NCBI RefSeq assembly: GCF_002409645.1 | Contig: NZ_DHNR01000005.1 | Span: 1-40,694 of the forward strand | Source: Acetobacter sp. UBA5411 | GTDB taxonomy: Bacteria; Pseudomonadota; Alphaproteobacteria; Acetobacterales; Acetobacteraceae | Direction: 5' to 3' | DNA: 40,694 bases | Part shown: positions 7,572-16,413 of the stretch, in pieces | Numbering within the stretch: the stretch's first letter is position 1 | Layout: every line of letters begins with the position of its first letter | Notes under the pieces: model-generated | What the model was told of the DNA's origin: nothing | Seen by the model: only the letters and a program-made list of their open reading frames with translations | The model's database searches: none | Program-made: the position numbers and the translations under genes

Positions 7572-8510
7572 TTACACTTTGATGTCCTTGTCAGGTTCAC
7601 TGGTGAAAATACCGCGAGAAACCCGGAACAGCGTCTCGCGTAGCCATCGATGCACCGGGTCCGTGTCGCGCCGCGGATGCCATGCCTGAAACGCCTCGAC
7701 ATAAGGCAGGGACAACGGAAATGCGAAGGCCGCCAGACCAAGCGCGTCCATGGAGATATGCTGCAACACAAGATCCGGGACCGCCAGAATGAGGTCCGTA
7801 TCCTTCATGCTCTCGACCATGGCGTGATAGTTCGGCACCACCATTACGATACGGCGGGTCAGTCCGTAATGATCACGCAAGGCCCAGTCGATCGGTCCCC
7901 GCGCTCTGCCTCGGCGGGACACGCTGATATAATCGTACAGCACCATGCTGTGCGGCGTGATCGGCTCGGCCAGAATGGGATGACCTTTCCGGACAAGCCC
8001 GTACATCTGGTGACGGAACAGTGTCTGTCTCCGGATTTCCGGCTTCATGCTGTCGGTCGCGCCGATGTAGAGGTCGATACTGTTGTGACGCAGAGGATCG
8101 GACGCCGGATCATCAACTTCCGGCGCAAAAACGATCTCGCATTTTGGACATTCCTGACGTAGCGCGCGCAGCAGGGGCAGTCCAAGCGCTGCCACGATCA
8201 GATCATTGGCGCGGATGGTGAAGGTCGGCTCCATGTTGGCCAGATCGGCCATAACCTGCGTCTCGATCAGACTATCCGCCGCGCGGACGACTTCCTGCAC
8301 CCGATCCAGAATACCGGCGGCGAAGGATGACGCTGTCATTCTGCGACCAGACTGAACAAGAATGGGATCGGAAAAGACCGTCCGCAACTTGGCCAGATGA
8401 CGGCTCATCGCCGGTTCGCTCACCTTGAGGCGACGCGCAGCGACCGAGACGCTTTCCTCCTCGATCAGCACCTGAAGGTAGCGTAGCAAATCAAGATCAT
8501 AGCCTCGCAT
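7572..8510 (-). CDS. LysR-family transcriptional regulator
   Basis: A 312-residue LysR-type regulator. The N-terminal winged HTH spans about residues 5-65 (LLRYLQVLIEEESVSVAARR, then LKVSEPAMSRHLAKLRTVF), followed by a PBP2-type effector domain (DLYIGATDSMKPEIRRQTLF, LVRKGHPIL). The sequence resembles the NodD/LeuO-like branch (DLDLLRYLQVL start, ...DPILVQSGRRMTAS). It is transcribed away from the efflux operon beginning at 8629, with about 118 bases between starts, the classic arrangement for LysR control of a divergent operon by an inducer that is often the pump substrate. The start is the only well-placed ATG, although the GGAAGG directly before it is closer than usual for a ribosome site. 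Inducer unknown. Confidence 0.85.
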   Translation of the reverse strand: MRGYDLDLLRYLQVLIEEESVSVAARRLKVSEPAMSRHLAKLRTVFSDPILVQSGRRMTASSFAAGILDRVQEVVRAADSLIETQVMADLANMEPTFTIRANDLIVAALGLPLLRALRQECPKCEIVFAPEVDDPASDPLRHNSIDLYIGATDSMKPEIRRQTLFRHQMYGLVRKGHPILAEPITPHSMVLYDYISVSRRGRARGPIDWALRDHYGLTRRIVMVVPNYHAMVESMKDTDLILAVPDLVLQHISMDALGLAAFAFPLSLPYVEAFQAWHPRRDTDPVHRWLRETLFRVSRGIFTSEPDKDIKV

Positions 8511-8628
8511 CCTTCCAGCTATAGACTTCGTCCAGCGCAGGGACCAGCATTAACCGTTCCGGAAAGTGGAATCATTGCCTATCCGAAGTGAGGGTTTTCA
8601 CTGCCGGTTTCCTGATGATTATGCGCGC

Positions 8629-10266
8629 ATGACCATCGTAGCCCCCGCACCGGCAACCGGCGCGCCCGTCATCCATGCCGCGCCGCCGATGCCGTCCTAC
8701 ATCCCGCCGTTCGGCCTGCGGACCGTGATCGGCTGCCTCGGCATGCTGTTGGCCGTACATGTGGCGGGATTCAACGAGCACGTCACGGAAATCGGCCTGT
8801 CCGATATTCGCGGCGCGATGCACATCGGTCACGATGAAGGCACTTGGGTCATCGCCATCTACGAGGCGTTCAACATCGCCGCCATGGCCTTCACACCGTG
8901 GTTCTACATGACGTTCTCGATCTACCGCTTCTCCATCTTCATGACGGCGATGCTGGCGCTACTCTCCATCCCGGCCCCATTCATGCCGGACGTCACATCG
9001 CTCTGCATCCTGCGCGCCTTTCAGGGTCTCGCGGGCGGCTGTCTGCCGCCGGTGCTGATGACCGTCATGCTGAAATACCTGCCACCGCCAATCCGCGTGT
9101 TCGGCATCGGCGGCTACGCCATGAGCGCGACCTTCGGCCCGAATCTTGGCCTGCCACTGGAAGCGTTCTGGTTCGAGCATGTCGGCTGGCACTGGCTTTA
9201 CTGGGAGATCATTCCCACGGCGGCGCTCGCCATCGCCATGATGGCGTATGGCCTACCGAAAGACCCAATGCATTTCGAGCGGTTCGAGAAGTTCAACTGG
9301 TTCGGCATTCTGGTCGGCCTGCCCGCCATCTGCTCACTGGTCATCGTGCTGTATCAGGGTGACCGGCTAGACTGGTACCGCTCCCCCATCATCACCAACC
9401 TGACCTTCTGGGGACTGGCCGCCTTCATTGTGTTCGTCATCAACGAGGCCTATCACCCCAGCCCGTATTTCCGCATCCAGTACTGGAAATCCCGCAACAT
9501 TCAGGCATCGCTGCTGTCGCTGGTGGGCATTCTCGCCATCTGTTCCATCATGGGCGGCATTCCGGCGACCTATCTGGAAGCGGTGCGTGGCTATCGCCCT
9601 ATTCAGGCTGCTCCTGTTTCGTTAGTTGTGGCCCTGCCTCAGCTCATCATGCTGCCGCTGATCGCCGCCATCTGTAACAGCCGCAAGGTGGACTGCCGCT
9701 TCGTGCTGGCGGGCGGGATGCTCTGCCTCGCAGGCTCGGCCTATCTTGGCACCTGGCTGACAGTGGACTGGGTGCGCGACAATTTCTACCTGCTCCAGAT
9801 CCTTCAGGTCTTCGGCCAGCCCATGACCGTCATCCCCACGCTCATGCTGGCGACCATGGCCATGGGACCGGCGGACGGTCCCTTCATCTCCGGCATGGTG
9901 AACATGCTCAAGGGGCTGGCCAACGCCGTCGCCTTCGCGCTGTTCTCCGCCTCCACGCGCCGTCGCGAGCAGTATCACTCGACCATGCTGCTCGATCACC
10001 ACGGCACACACGGTCTCGCCCTTCAGGGCATGGGCGACCCGATCAACCAGCAGCTTTCGGTCACGTCGCCGGACAGCGCCCATGTCGCCCGTAATTCGCT
10101 TCAGGTCTTCCACACTTATGTGCATGAGCAGGCGCTCGTACTGGCGCTGAACGACATCTACTACGTGCTGATCTGGGTCTGCCTCGGTTACGCCGTCATG
10201 AATCTCATCCTGCCGCACCGGGTCTATCCGCCCCGTGCGCCCTCACCCAATGCTCCAGCCCGCTGA
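8629..10266 (+). CDS. MFS drug efflux transporter, EmrB/DHA2 type
   Basis: A 545-residue inner-membrane protein with many hydrophobic segments typical of the 14-helix DHA2 family. Helix 1 starts near residue 32 (TVIGCLGMLLAVHVAGF), and the loop and helix-5 region RAFQGLAGGCLPPVL matches the DHA2 pattern. It uses proton motive force to export a hydrophobic or amphipathic compound into the adaptor and outer-membrane channel encoded next. A GTG at 8566 would add 21 residues; I prefer ATG 8629 (MTIVAPAPATG), since the upstream residues are not family-like, but neither start has a clear ribosome site. First gene of a four-gene operon divergent from a LysR regulator. Substrate unknown; aromatic acids, detergents or antibiotics are the usual range. 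Confidence 0.85.
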   Translation: MTIVAPAPATGAPVIHAAPPMPSYIPPFGLRTVIGCLGMLLAVHVAGFNEHVTEIGLSDIRGAMHIGHDEGTWVIAIYEAFNIAAMAFTPWFYMTFSIYRFSIFMTAMLALLSIPAPFMPDVTSLCILRAFQGLAGGCLPPVLMTVMLKYLPPPIRVFGIGGYAMSATFGPNLGLPLEAFWFEHVGWHWLYWEIIPTAALAIAMMAYGLPKDPMHFERFEKFNWFGILVGLPAICSLVIVLYQGDRLDWYRSPIITNLTFWGLAAFIVFVINEAYHPSPYFRIQYWKSRNIQASLLSLVGILAICSIMGGIPATYLEAVRGYRPIQAAPVSLVVALPQLIMLPLIAAICNSRKVDCRFVLAGGMLCLAGSAYLGTWLTVDWVRDNFYLLQILQVFGQPMTVIPTLMLATMAMGPADGPFISGMVNMLKGLANAVAFALFSASTRRREQYHSTMLLDHHGTHGLALQGMGDPINQQLSVTSPDSAHVARNSLQVFHTYVHEQALVLALNDIYYVLIWVCLGYAVMNLILPHRVYPPRAPSPNAPAR

Positions 10267-10283
10267 ATCCGGAAACAGCCGTC

Positions 10284-11360
10284 ATGATCTATAAAAAACC
10301 CCTTCTCTATGCCGGATGCGCGGCGGTGGTGCTGGTTTGCGTCGCCTGGGGCGGCGCACGCTTCGTCAACGGCGACGGGATCAACCAATACACCAACGAC
10401 GCCTATGTCACCGCCGACTTCACGACTGTCGCGCCCAAGGTCGCCGGGCGTATCGACCGCGTAATCGCGCAGGATAACGAACAGGTCCGCGCGGGTGAGG
10501 AACTGGCTCACATCGAGGACGACGATTACCGCGCAGCCCTCGACGTGACGAAGGGCAACGTGCTGGCGGCACAGGGTGACGTGACCAATCTGGAAGCGGA
10601 ACTGGCCCGGCAGGATTCCGTGATTGCCGAAGCCCGCGCGGCTGTTCTCGCCGATCAGGCCAACCTGCTGTTCGCACGCCAGAACACCACCCGTTACCGC
10701 AACCTGTCAGCGGGTGGCGCGGGCACCATCGAGCAGAAACAGTCGTCCGAAGCACATGAGAAGGAAGAACAAGCCGCCATCGCCCGCGATCAGGCCGGTG
10801 TTGACGCCGCTGTCCGGCAGATCGCCGTCCTCAAGGGACAGCTTGAGCGCGCACGTGGTGTCCTGCTCCGGGCGCAGGGCGATGAGAAACAGGCCGAACT
10901 GAACCTCTCCTACTGCACCATTCCCGCCCCGGTTGACGGTGTGGTCGGCGAGCGTGGCGTGCGCGTGGGTGCCTATGTCCATCCGGGCACCGGCATCCTC
11001 GCCGTGGTGCCGACACAGGCGGCCTATGTGCTGGCGAACTTTCAGGAAACGCAGCTGACGAAGGTGCAGACCGGACAACGCGCGACCATCTGGGTCGATA
11101 CGTTCCCCAACCATCCGCTGAAAGCGCATGTCGACTCCCTCGCCCCCGCGACGGGTGTGGCCTTTGCGCCGATCCAGCCCGACAACGCCACCGGCAACTT
11201 CACCAAGGTCGTGCAGCGTATCCCGGTCAAACTGACCTTCGACGCCGACCAGCCTCTCGCCGCCAAGGTGCGTGTCGGCATGTCAGTGGAAGTGAACATC
11301 GACACCAGTTCGAAGCCGGAAGGCCCGCACGCCGGAGATAACCGCTATGTCTGGCACTAA
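10284..11360 (+). CDS. HlyD/EmrA-family periplasmic adaptor
   Basis: A 358-residue membrane fusion protein. One N-terminal membrane anchor (residues about 5-24, LLYAGCAAVVLVCVAWGGA) is followed by the barrel/lipoyl half-motif (NDAYVTADFTTVAPKVAGRI), a long helical hairpin rich in Ala, Gln and Glu (about 75-190), the second lipoyl half (CTIPAPVDGVVGERGVRVGA) and a beta-barrel (VLANFQETQLTKVQTGQRAT). It connects the EmrB-like pump to the outer-membrane channel. The gene starts 17 bases after the transporter stop and overlaps the next gene by 14 bases, which indicates translational coupling. Confidence 0.9.
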   Translation: MIYKKPLLYAGCAAVVLVCVAWGGARFVNGDGINQYTNDAYVTADFTTVAPKVAGRIDRVIAQDNEQVRAGEELAHIEDDDYRAALDVTKGNVLAAQGDVTNLEAELARQDSVIAEARAAVLADQANLLFARQNTTRYRNLSAGGAGTIEQKQSSEAHEKEEQAAIARDQAGVDAAVRQIAVLKGQLERARGVLLRAQGDEKQAELNLSYCTIPAPVDGVVGERGVRVGAYVHPGTGILAVVPTQAAYVLANFQETQLTKVQTGQRATIWVDTFPNHPLKAHVDSLAPATGVAFAPIQPDNATGNFTKVVQRIPVKLTFDADQPLAAKVRVGMSVEVNIDTSSKPEGPHAGDNRYVWH

Positions 11361-12891
11361 TCCATTGCGGCAGGCTCTCCTTTCCGGGCTGGGGCTGCTG
11401 GCTCTGGCGGGCTGCACGGTCGGACCGGACTTTCACAAGCCACAGGTGGCCACGCCGGAAAAATGGCGCGATCCCCTGCCCGTCGCCGAAAGCCGGGTCA
11501 CCACCGCGTCCACCGATCCGGCTTGGTGGAAACTGTTCAACGACCCGATCCTGACCCGTCTGGAAAACGACGTCGCGGCGTCGAACCTCGACCTGAAAGC
11601 CGCGTCCTTCCGTCTGGCGGAAAGCACGGCGGAACGACGCATTGCCAGCGCCGCGCAGTTTCCGCACATGGAAGCCAACGGCTCCTATGCCCGCGAACGC
11701 GCCAGCACGAACGGCATCCTCGGCCTGATGGGCACGATGGAACGGGCAGAAGCCGGTAGCATCGCGAGTGGCACACAGGGTTTCGGACCTGTGGCGCTTC
11801 CCGGCGGGGTCGGCAATCCATCCTTCAATCTGCCACAATACGGTCTGAACGCCTCGTGGGAAGTCGATCTCTGGGGTCATGTCCGCAGGCAGGTTGAAGC
11901 CGCGACGGCCGCCATGCATGGCACTCAGGAGATGCAGCGCGATGTTCTGGTCTCGCTGATGGCGGAGACAGCCCAGAACTATATCGATCTACGCGCCACA
12001 CAATCGCAGATCGACATCCTGAACCACAATATCGACATCGCCCGTCACAGTGTGCAGCTGACGACGCTGCGGTTCGATCAGGGTGCGGCGACACAACTGG
12101 ATGTGGCCGAGGCGACCGGACAACTTCACAGTTTTGAATCCCGCCTGTCTCCGCTGAAAAGTCAGGAAATCCACCTTCTCAACGCGTTGAGTTTCCTTGT
12201 AGCGCGTGAACCGGGCGCGCTGAATGCGGAACTGGGCAAGCCTGCCGCTGTCCCGCCCGTCCCGGCGGAAGTGCCAGCCGGTCTGCCCTCCGAACTGGCT
12301 GAACGACGCCCCGATATTCGCATGGCCTCGGAACGCCTGCATGCCGCGACCGCGAATATCGGCGTGGCCATCGCCGACTTCTTTCCGCGCGTCACCCTGT
12401 CCGGCAGTCTGGATGTGCAGGCGCTTCAGTTTAGCGGACTGGGTTCGTGGGCCTCCCGGCAATATGGGTTTGGTCCGACCGCAACGCTGCCGATCTTTGA
12501 GGGTGGTCGTCTGACCGGCCAGCTTCGTCTGAGAAAGGCGCAACAGCAGGAAGCTGCAACCCTCTTCCAGCGCACCACCCTGAAGGCGTGGCAGGAAATC
12601 GACGACGCCATGGCCGCCTTCACCGCCGCGCAGAACCAGCGGGACCGACTGGCGGAAGCGGTGCATGAAAACGAGATCGCCGTGGAAACAGCAAAAGCAC
12701 AGTATGTTGAAGGATCATCGGACTTCCTGAACGTCCTGACCGTGCAGAATGCGCTTCTGGCCTCCCAGAGCGCTCTGGTCGATGCGACGGCACGCGTGGC
12801 ACTCTCTGTCACGCACCTTTACCGTGCGCTCGGAGGAGGCTGGGAGACCCTTTACCCGGCGGCCGCCAGCAACAGGAACATGCCCGCATGA
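11347..12891 (+). CDS. NodT-family outer-membrane efflux lipoprotein
   Basis: A 514-residue TolC-like outer-membrane factor. The signal peptide ends in the lipobox LALAGC (Cys near residue 23), followed by TVGPDFHKPQ, the hallmark N-terminus of the NodT/OprM family. Two OEP repeats follow, with typical motifs (ASNLDLKAASFRLAES; AELAERRPDIRMASERLHAA, then NIGVAIADFFPRVTLSGSL). It forms the trimeric exit duct of the tripartite pump. It overlaps the adaptor gene by 14 bases and the next gene by 4 (ATGA). Confidence 0.92.
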   Translation: MSGTNPLRQALLSGLGLLALAGCTVGPDFHKPQVATPEKWRDPLPVAESRVTTASTDPAWWKLFNDPILTRLENDVAASNLDLKAASFRLAESTAERRIASAAQFPHMEANGSYARERASTNGILGLMGTMERAEAGSIASGTQGFGPVALPGGVGNPSFNLPQYGLNASWEVDLWGHVRRQVEAATAAMHGTQEMQRDVLVSLMAETAQNYIDLRATQSQIDILNHNIDIARHSVQLTTLRFDQGAATQLDVAEATGQLHSFESRLSPLKSQEIHLLNALSFLVAREPGALNAELGKPAAVPPVPAEVPAGLPSELAERRPDIRMASERLHAATANIGVAIADFFPRVTLSGSLDVQALQFSGLGSWASRQYGFGPTATLPIFEGGRLTGQLRLRKAQQQEAATLFQRTTLKAWQEIDDAMAAFTAAQNQRDRLAEAVHENEIAVETAKAQYVEGSSDFLNVLTVQNALLASQSALVDATARVALSVTHLYRALGGGWETLYPAAASNRNMPA

Positions 12892-13634
12892 ACGCAGCCA
12901 GAATGATCATCCGTCGGTCTGAATCTCTTGGCACAGCGCATTCCGGCGGCGTGACGCTTCGATGCCACTTCGCCTTTGCGGACTGGCAGGACCCGACGCA
13001 TGTTCATGAAGGCAGTCTGCGAGCCGTAAATCTCCTGTCGCTGCCTGAGGGAGAGCGTTACCGGATCGGGCCTGAATCCAATGTGGAGATTCTCACATGG
13101 GTCGAGCGTGGGGCACTAACTACGAAAACTGATGATTTTTCGCGTGAAAATCTGAAACCGGGTGATCTGCACCTTGTCAGTACCGGTCTGGGATGTTCAT
13201 CGCTGGAATGGGAAGCAGCACAGGGAGGAGCGGACTGCCTGCAGTTCTGGCTGCTTCCGGATCAGAACAACAGTGAACCGGCGCAGGAAGTCCGACAGGG
13301 TTTTCCTGAAACGCAGGACGGCGCTTTCCGTATCCTGGCCTCCGGTTTTCCAGAAGATGATCCCGAAGAAGGTGAGACCATCGCGGACGGTTCGCCGATC
13401 ACCCTGCAAACCCGCGCCCGTCTTCTGAGAGCAACCCTGCCAGCCAATGAAGGCGCTGTTTACCAGACAACGCCGGGACGCGATCTTTATCTGATTGTCA
13501 TCTCGGGGCATGTCACGATCAAAGACGCCGTTCTCTTTCAGGGTGATGCCGCCGCTTTTGAAAACTGCGAAACCTTCACGGTCATCGCGCAGGAAAAATC
13601 CGTCCTGTTGCTGACGGATGTTCCTGCGATCTGA
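12888..13634 (+). CDS. pirin-like bicupin protein lacking usual metal ligands
   Basis: A 248-residue protein with the pirin/YhhW layout: RRSESLGTAHSGGVTLRCHF, then FADWQDPTHVHEGSLRAVNL, a first cupin (VEILTWVERGALTTKTDDFS, LKPGDLHLVSTGLGCSSLEW), a QFWLLPD segment and a weaker second cupin at the C-terminus. In canonical pirins, three His and one Glu in the first cupin bind iron. Here the HPH segment is replaced by RIGPESN and the HSE segment by SLE, so the metal site appears lost. Some pirins have quercetinase activity or act as redox sensors; neither is supported here. It overlaps the outer-membrane factor gene (ATGA), so it belongs to the efflux operon, and its stop is only 3 bases from the end of the convergent fghA gene. 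Its role in efflux is unknown. Confidence 0.75.
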   Translation: MNAARMIIRRSESLGTAHSGGVTLRCHFAFADWQDPTHVHEGSLRAVNLLSLPEGERYRIGPESNVEILTWVERGALTTKTDDFSRENLKPGDLHLVSTGLGCSSLEWEAAQGGADCLQFWLLPDQNNSEPAQEVRQGFPETQDGAFRILASGFPEDDPEEGETIADGSPITLQTRARLLRATLPANEGAVYQTTPGRDLYLIVISGHVTIKDAVLFQGDAAAFENCETFTVIAQEKSVLLLTDVPAI

Positions 13635-13637
13635 GTG

Positions 13638-14489
13638 TCAGGCCCCTTTCAGGATCTTCACATGGTGGTTCATGTGATCTTCGATAAAGGTCTGAATAAA
13701 CCAGTAGGAATGATCATATCCGGCATGGCGACGTAGCGTGAGCTTCTGGCCCGCAGCCTTTGCAGCCTCCTCCAGATGCCAGGGCTGGAGTTCGCGCTCA
13801 AGGAACTGATCGCCATCCCCCTGATCCACAAGGATCGTGGTCGGGTGCGTGTGACCAGCTTTTAGAAGCAGAGTGGCGTCATGCTGCGCCCATGCTGCCT
13901 TGTCCGGACCAAGATAGGCCGTAAAGGCTTTCTCGCCCCACGGCACGGCGGCAGGATGCACGATCGGAGCGAAGGCCGACACGGACTTCCACTTTTCCGG
14001 CGAGCGGAGCGCATGGACCAGCGCGCCATGACCACCCATCGAGTGACCGCAGATACCCTGCCGTGTCGTATCAACCGGAAACTGGCTTGCGACCAGTTTC
14101 GGCAGTTCCTCACTGATGAACGTGCCCATGCGATAATGCGCGCGCCAGGGTGTCTGCGTGGCGTCCAGATAGAACCCGGCAGCAACGCCAAGATCCCAGC
14201 TATCCGTCTCACCCAGCACATTCGCGCCACGCGGGGATGTATCGCACGCCACCAGAGCGATGCTGTGCTTCGCCGCAAAACGAACGATGTTCGACTTGAT
14301 CAGGAACGTATCCTGCGTGCAGGTTAGTCCTGCCAGCAGATACAGCACGGGAACCGGCTTTTCCTTGCTCGCGCCTTCAGGGATGAAGACACCGAAGGTG
14401 GTCGGAAGCCCGAGGGCCTCCGACTGGACCGTGTAGAAGCCGAGTTCGCCCCCGCAGCAGACGTGTTTCGATGCTGTTGTCAGGGTCAT
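13638..14489 (-). CDS. fghA: S-formylglutathione hydrolase
   Basis: A 283-residue esterase-D-type alpha/beta hydrolase that splits S-formylglutathione into formate and glutathione, the second step of glutathione-dependent formaldehyde oxidation. The family N-terminus (VQSEALGLPTTFGVFIPEGA; LYLLAGLTCTQDTF) is present. The triad is nucleophile Ser150 in GHSMGGHGA, an Asp near 225 (DQGDGDQFLE) and His260 (GYDHSYWF). The open frame is longer, but ATG 14489 has GAGGAG 6 bases upstream and gives the family length. Last gene of the nine-gene gbc/dgc operon, 10 bases after adhC. Its presence there fits the formaldehyde released by betaine and dimethylglycine demethylation. Confidence 0.95.
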   Translation of the reverse strand: MTLTTASKHVCCGGELGFYTVQSEALGLPTTFGVFIPEGASKEKPVPVLYLLAGLTCTQDTFLIKSNIVRFAAKHSIALVACDTSPRGANVLGETDSWDLGVAAGFYLDATQTPWRAHYRMGTFISEELPKLVASQFPVDTTRQGICGHSMGGHGALVHALRSPEKWKSVSAFAPIVHPAAVPWGEKAFTAYLGPDKAAWAQHDATLLLKAGHTHPTTILVDQGDGDQFLERELQPWHLEEAAKAAGQKLTLRRHAGYDHSYWFIQTFIEDHMNHHVKILKGA

Positions 14490-14499
14490 GTCCTGCTCC

Positions 14500-15612
14500 T
14501 CAGAATTCGACGACAGTGCGGATGCTCTCGCCACGCGTCATCATGTCGAAGCCCTCGTTGATTTTCTCAAGCGGGAGCTTGTGCGTGATGAGATCGTCGA
14601 TATTGATGCGGTTTTCCATGTACCAGTCAACAATTTTCGGCACATCGGTTCGCCCGCGCGCGCCACCGAACGCCGAACCGATCCAGCGACGGCCTGTGAC
14701 AAGCTGGAACGGACGGGTGCTGATCTCCTGTCCCGCACCGGCAACACCGATGACCGTGGACACACCCCAGCCACGATGGGCGCATTCAAGAGCCTGACGC
14801 ATCAGGGTCGTATTGCCGACGCACTCGAAGGTGTAGTCAGCGCCACCGCCCGTCAGTTCGATGATACGACCAACGACATCGCCGTCCGGCAGATCCTTCG
14901 GGTTGACGAAGTGCGTCATGCCGAATTTGCGGGCCATTTCCTCACGGGCCGGATTGATGTCCACGCCTATGATCTTCTCGGCGCCCACCAGCTTTGCGCC
15001 CTGAATTACGTTCAGGCCGATGCCACCAAGACCGAACACGGCGACCGTGGAGTTAGGCTCAACCTTGGCGGTAAAGATGACAGCGCCGATACCCGTCGTC
15101 ACACCGCAGCCGATGTAGCAGATCTTGTCGAACGGCGCGTCTTCGCGGACCTTCGCCAGCGCGATTTCCGGCAGAACCGTGAAATTGGCGAAGGTCGAGC
15201 AGCCCATGTAATGATGGATCGGCTGTCCCTTGAAAGAGAAGCGCGAAGTGCCGTCCGGCATCAGGCCCTTGCCCTGCGTTGCGCGGATGGACGTGCAGAG
15301 ATTGGTCTTCTGCGACAGGCAGGATTTACACTCACGACATTCCGGCGTGTAGAGCGGAATGACATGATCTCCCGGCTTCAGGTGCTTCACGCCTGCACCG
15401 ACTTCACGAACGATGCCCGCGCCTTCATGGCCGAGAATGGCGGGGAACAGACCTTCCGGGTCAGCGCCGGACAGGGTGAACTTGTCCGTATGACACAGAC
15501 CGGTCGCCTTGATCTCGACCAGCACTTCACCCTCGCGCGGGCCTTCGAGCTGGACCGTCTCGATCTCCAGTGGCTTGCCGGCTTCAAACGCTACCGCAGC
15601 TCTTACGTCCAT
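14500..15612 (-). CDS. adhC: S-(hydroxymethyl)glutathione dehydrogenase / class III alcohol dehydrogenase
   Basis: A 370-residue zinc-dependent medium-chain dehydrogenase that oxidises S-(hydroxymethyl)glutathione, the spontaneous adduct of formaldehyde and glutathione, to S-formylglutathione with NAD+. Catalytic zinc ligands are Cys40 (GLCHTD) and His62 (GHEGAG). Four structural-zinc cysteines sit at 92, 95, 98 and 106 (ECRECKSCLSQKTNLC). The Rossmann motif is FGLGGIG. Length and motifs match class III enzymes (frmA/adhC/flhA). It follows etfB by 36 bases and precedes fghA by 10. Placement in the betaine operon supports a formaldehyde detoxification role instead of general alcohol oxidation. 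Confidence 0.95.
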   Translation of the reverse strand: MDVRAAVAFEAGKPLEIETVQLEGPREGEVLVEIKATGLCHTDKFTLSGADPEGLFPAILGHEGAGIVREVGAGVKHLKPGDHVIPLYTPECRECKSCLSQKTNLCTSIRATQGKGLMPDGTSRFSFKGQPIHHYMGCSTFANFTVLPEIALAKVREDAPFDKICYIGCGVTTGIGAVIFTAKVEPNSTVAVFGLGGIGLNVIQGAKLVGAEKIIGVDINPAREEMARKFGMTHFVNPKDLPDGDVVGRIIELTGGGADYTFECVGNTTLMRQALECAHRGWGVSTVIGVAGAGQEISTRPFQLVTGRRWIGSAFGGARGRTDVPKIVDWYMENRINIDDLITHKLPLEKINEGFDMMTRGESIRTVVEF

Positions 15613-15648
15613 TGCGCTTTTCTCTTTCTTTCTCTGTTACTTCAATGA

Positions 15649-16413
15649 TCAGGCTTCGGGAGCCTGACCGGCATTGGGCAGAACACCCAGAGCACGAAGA
15701 TGCGCGACAATCGCGCGCGCAGCCTCGTGCGGATCGGGATCGACCATAAGCTGGCCGCCTCCGCTGTCCTTCGATGCGCCCGAAATCAGTTTCGGTCGCC
15801 TGCGATAGGGACGAAGCGTTCCTGCCTCTTCATCAGCAGAAACAGGGTGAACCGTAACGACCTCTTCGTCCACCCGCGTTTCCCGCTGACGGGCAAACAC
15901 AAAAGCGGGAACACAACGGGCTGCCTCCGGAACGGTGACGACACAGGGGAGCGTCACCGACACAGGTTTGACCGCTCCTCTTGCCCGAAACTGCGCAAGA
16001 GCCAGTTGACCGGCAGCAGTCTGCTCCATGGGTGCGCCAATATCAGTGGCGATAGGCCAGTCGAGCGCCTGTGCAAGCTGATATGGCAACAGGCCGGTAT
16101 CACTCCCACCACGACCGCGCGAAGCAGCCAGAACGAGATCCGGCCCACCATCAGCGAACAGGGCGTGGGTTTTCACTGCTTCGGCCAACGCCTGCACAGG
16201 ATCAGTCTCCCCCCCCTTCAGGCAGAGAATGTGCGTAAGGCCATAACCACCATATTCCGCCAGAGCCGGGCTGGCCGGTCCGGCATGCAGGCCGATCATC
16301 TGCGCGACGCCAAGTTCCCGCGCGAGTCCAATGGCGCGGATTTCCCCCGGCACGGGCGCTGGACGACCCGAGACCGGATCAATCCCGGCGGATAGAAGAA
16401 TGACAGCCTTCAT
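15649..16413 (-). CDS. etfB: electron transfer flavoprotein beta subunit, dimethylglycine-associated
   Basis: A 254-residue EtfB-type protein (MKAVILLSAGIDPVSGRPAP; PDLVLAASRGRGGSDTGLLP; LDWPIATDIG). It pairs with EtfA to carry electrons from the dimethylglycine demethylase complex to the respiratory chain. The sequence is divergent from housekeeping EtfB but resembles the Etf subunits encoded beside dgcAB in Pseudomonas-type clusters. The start codon overlaps the etfA stop (ATGA), as expected for subunits made in equal amounts. Confidence 0.85.
   Translation of the reverse strand: MKAVILLSAGIDPVSGRPAPVPGEIRAIGLARELGVAQMIGLHAGPASPALAEYGGYGLTHILCLKGGETDPVQALAEAVKTHALFADGGPDLVLAASRGRGGSDTGLLPYQLAQALDWPIATDIGAPMEQTAAGQLALAQFRARGAVKPVSVTLPCVVTVPEAARCVPAFVFARQRETRVDEEVVTVHPVSADEEAGTLRPYRRRPKLISGASKDSGGGQLMVDPDPHEAARAIVAHLRALGVLPNAGQAPEA

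Noticed and set aside
14488..15648. 386-codon open frame antisense to adhC
   Set aside because: Shadow of a conserved dehydrogenase; Asp/Arg/His-rich with no motif.
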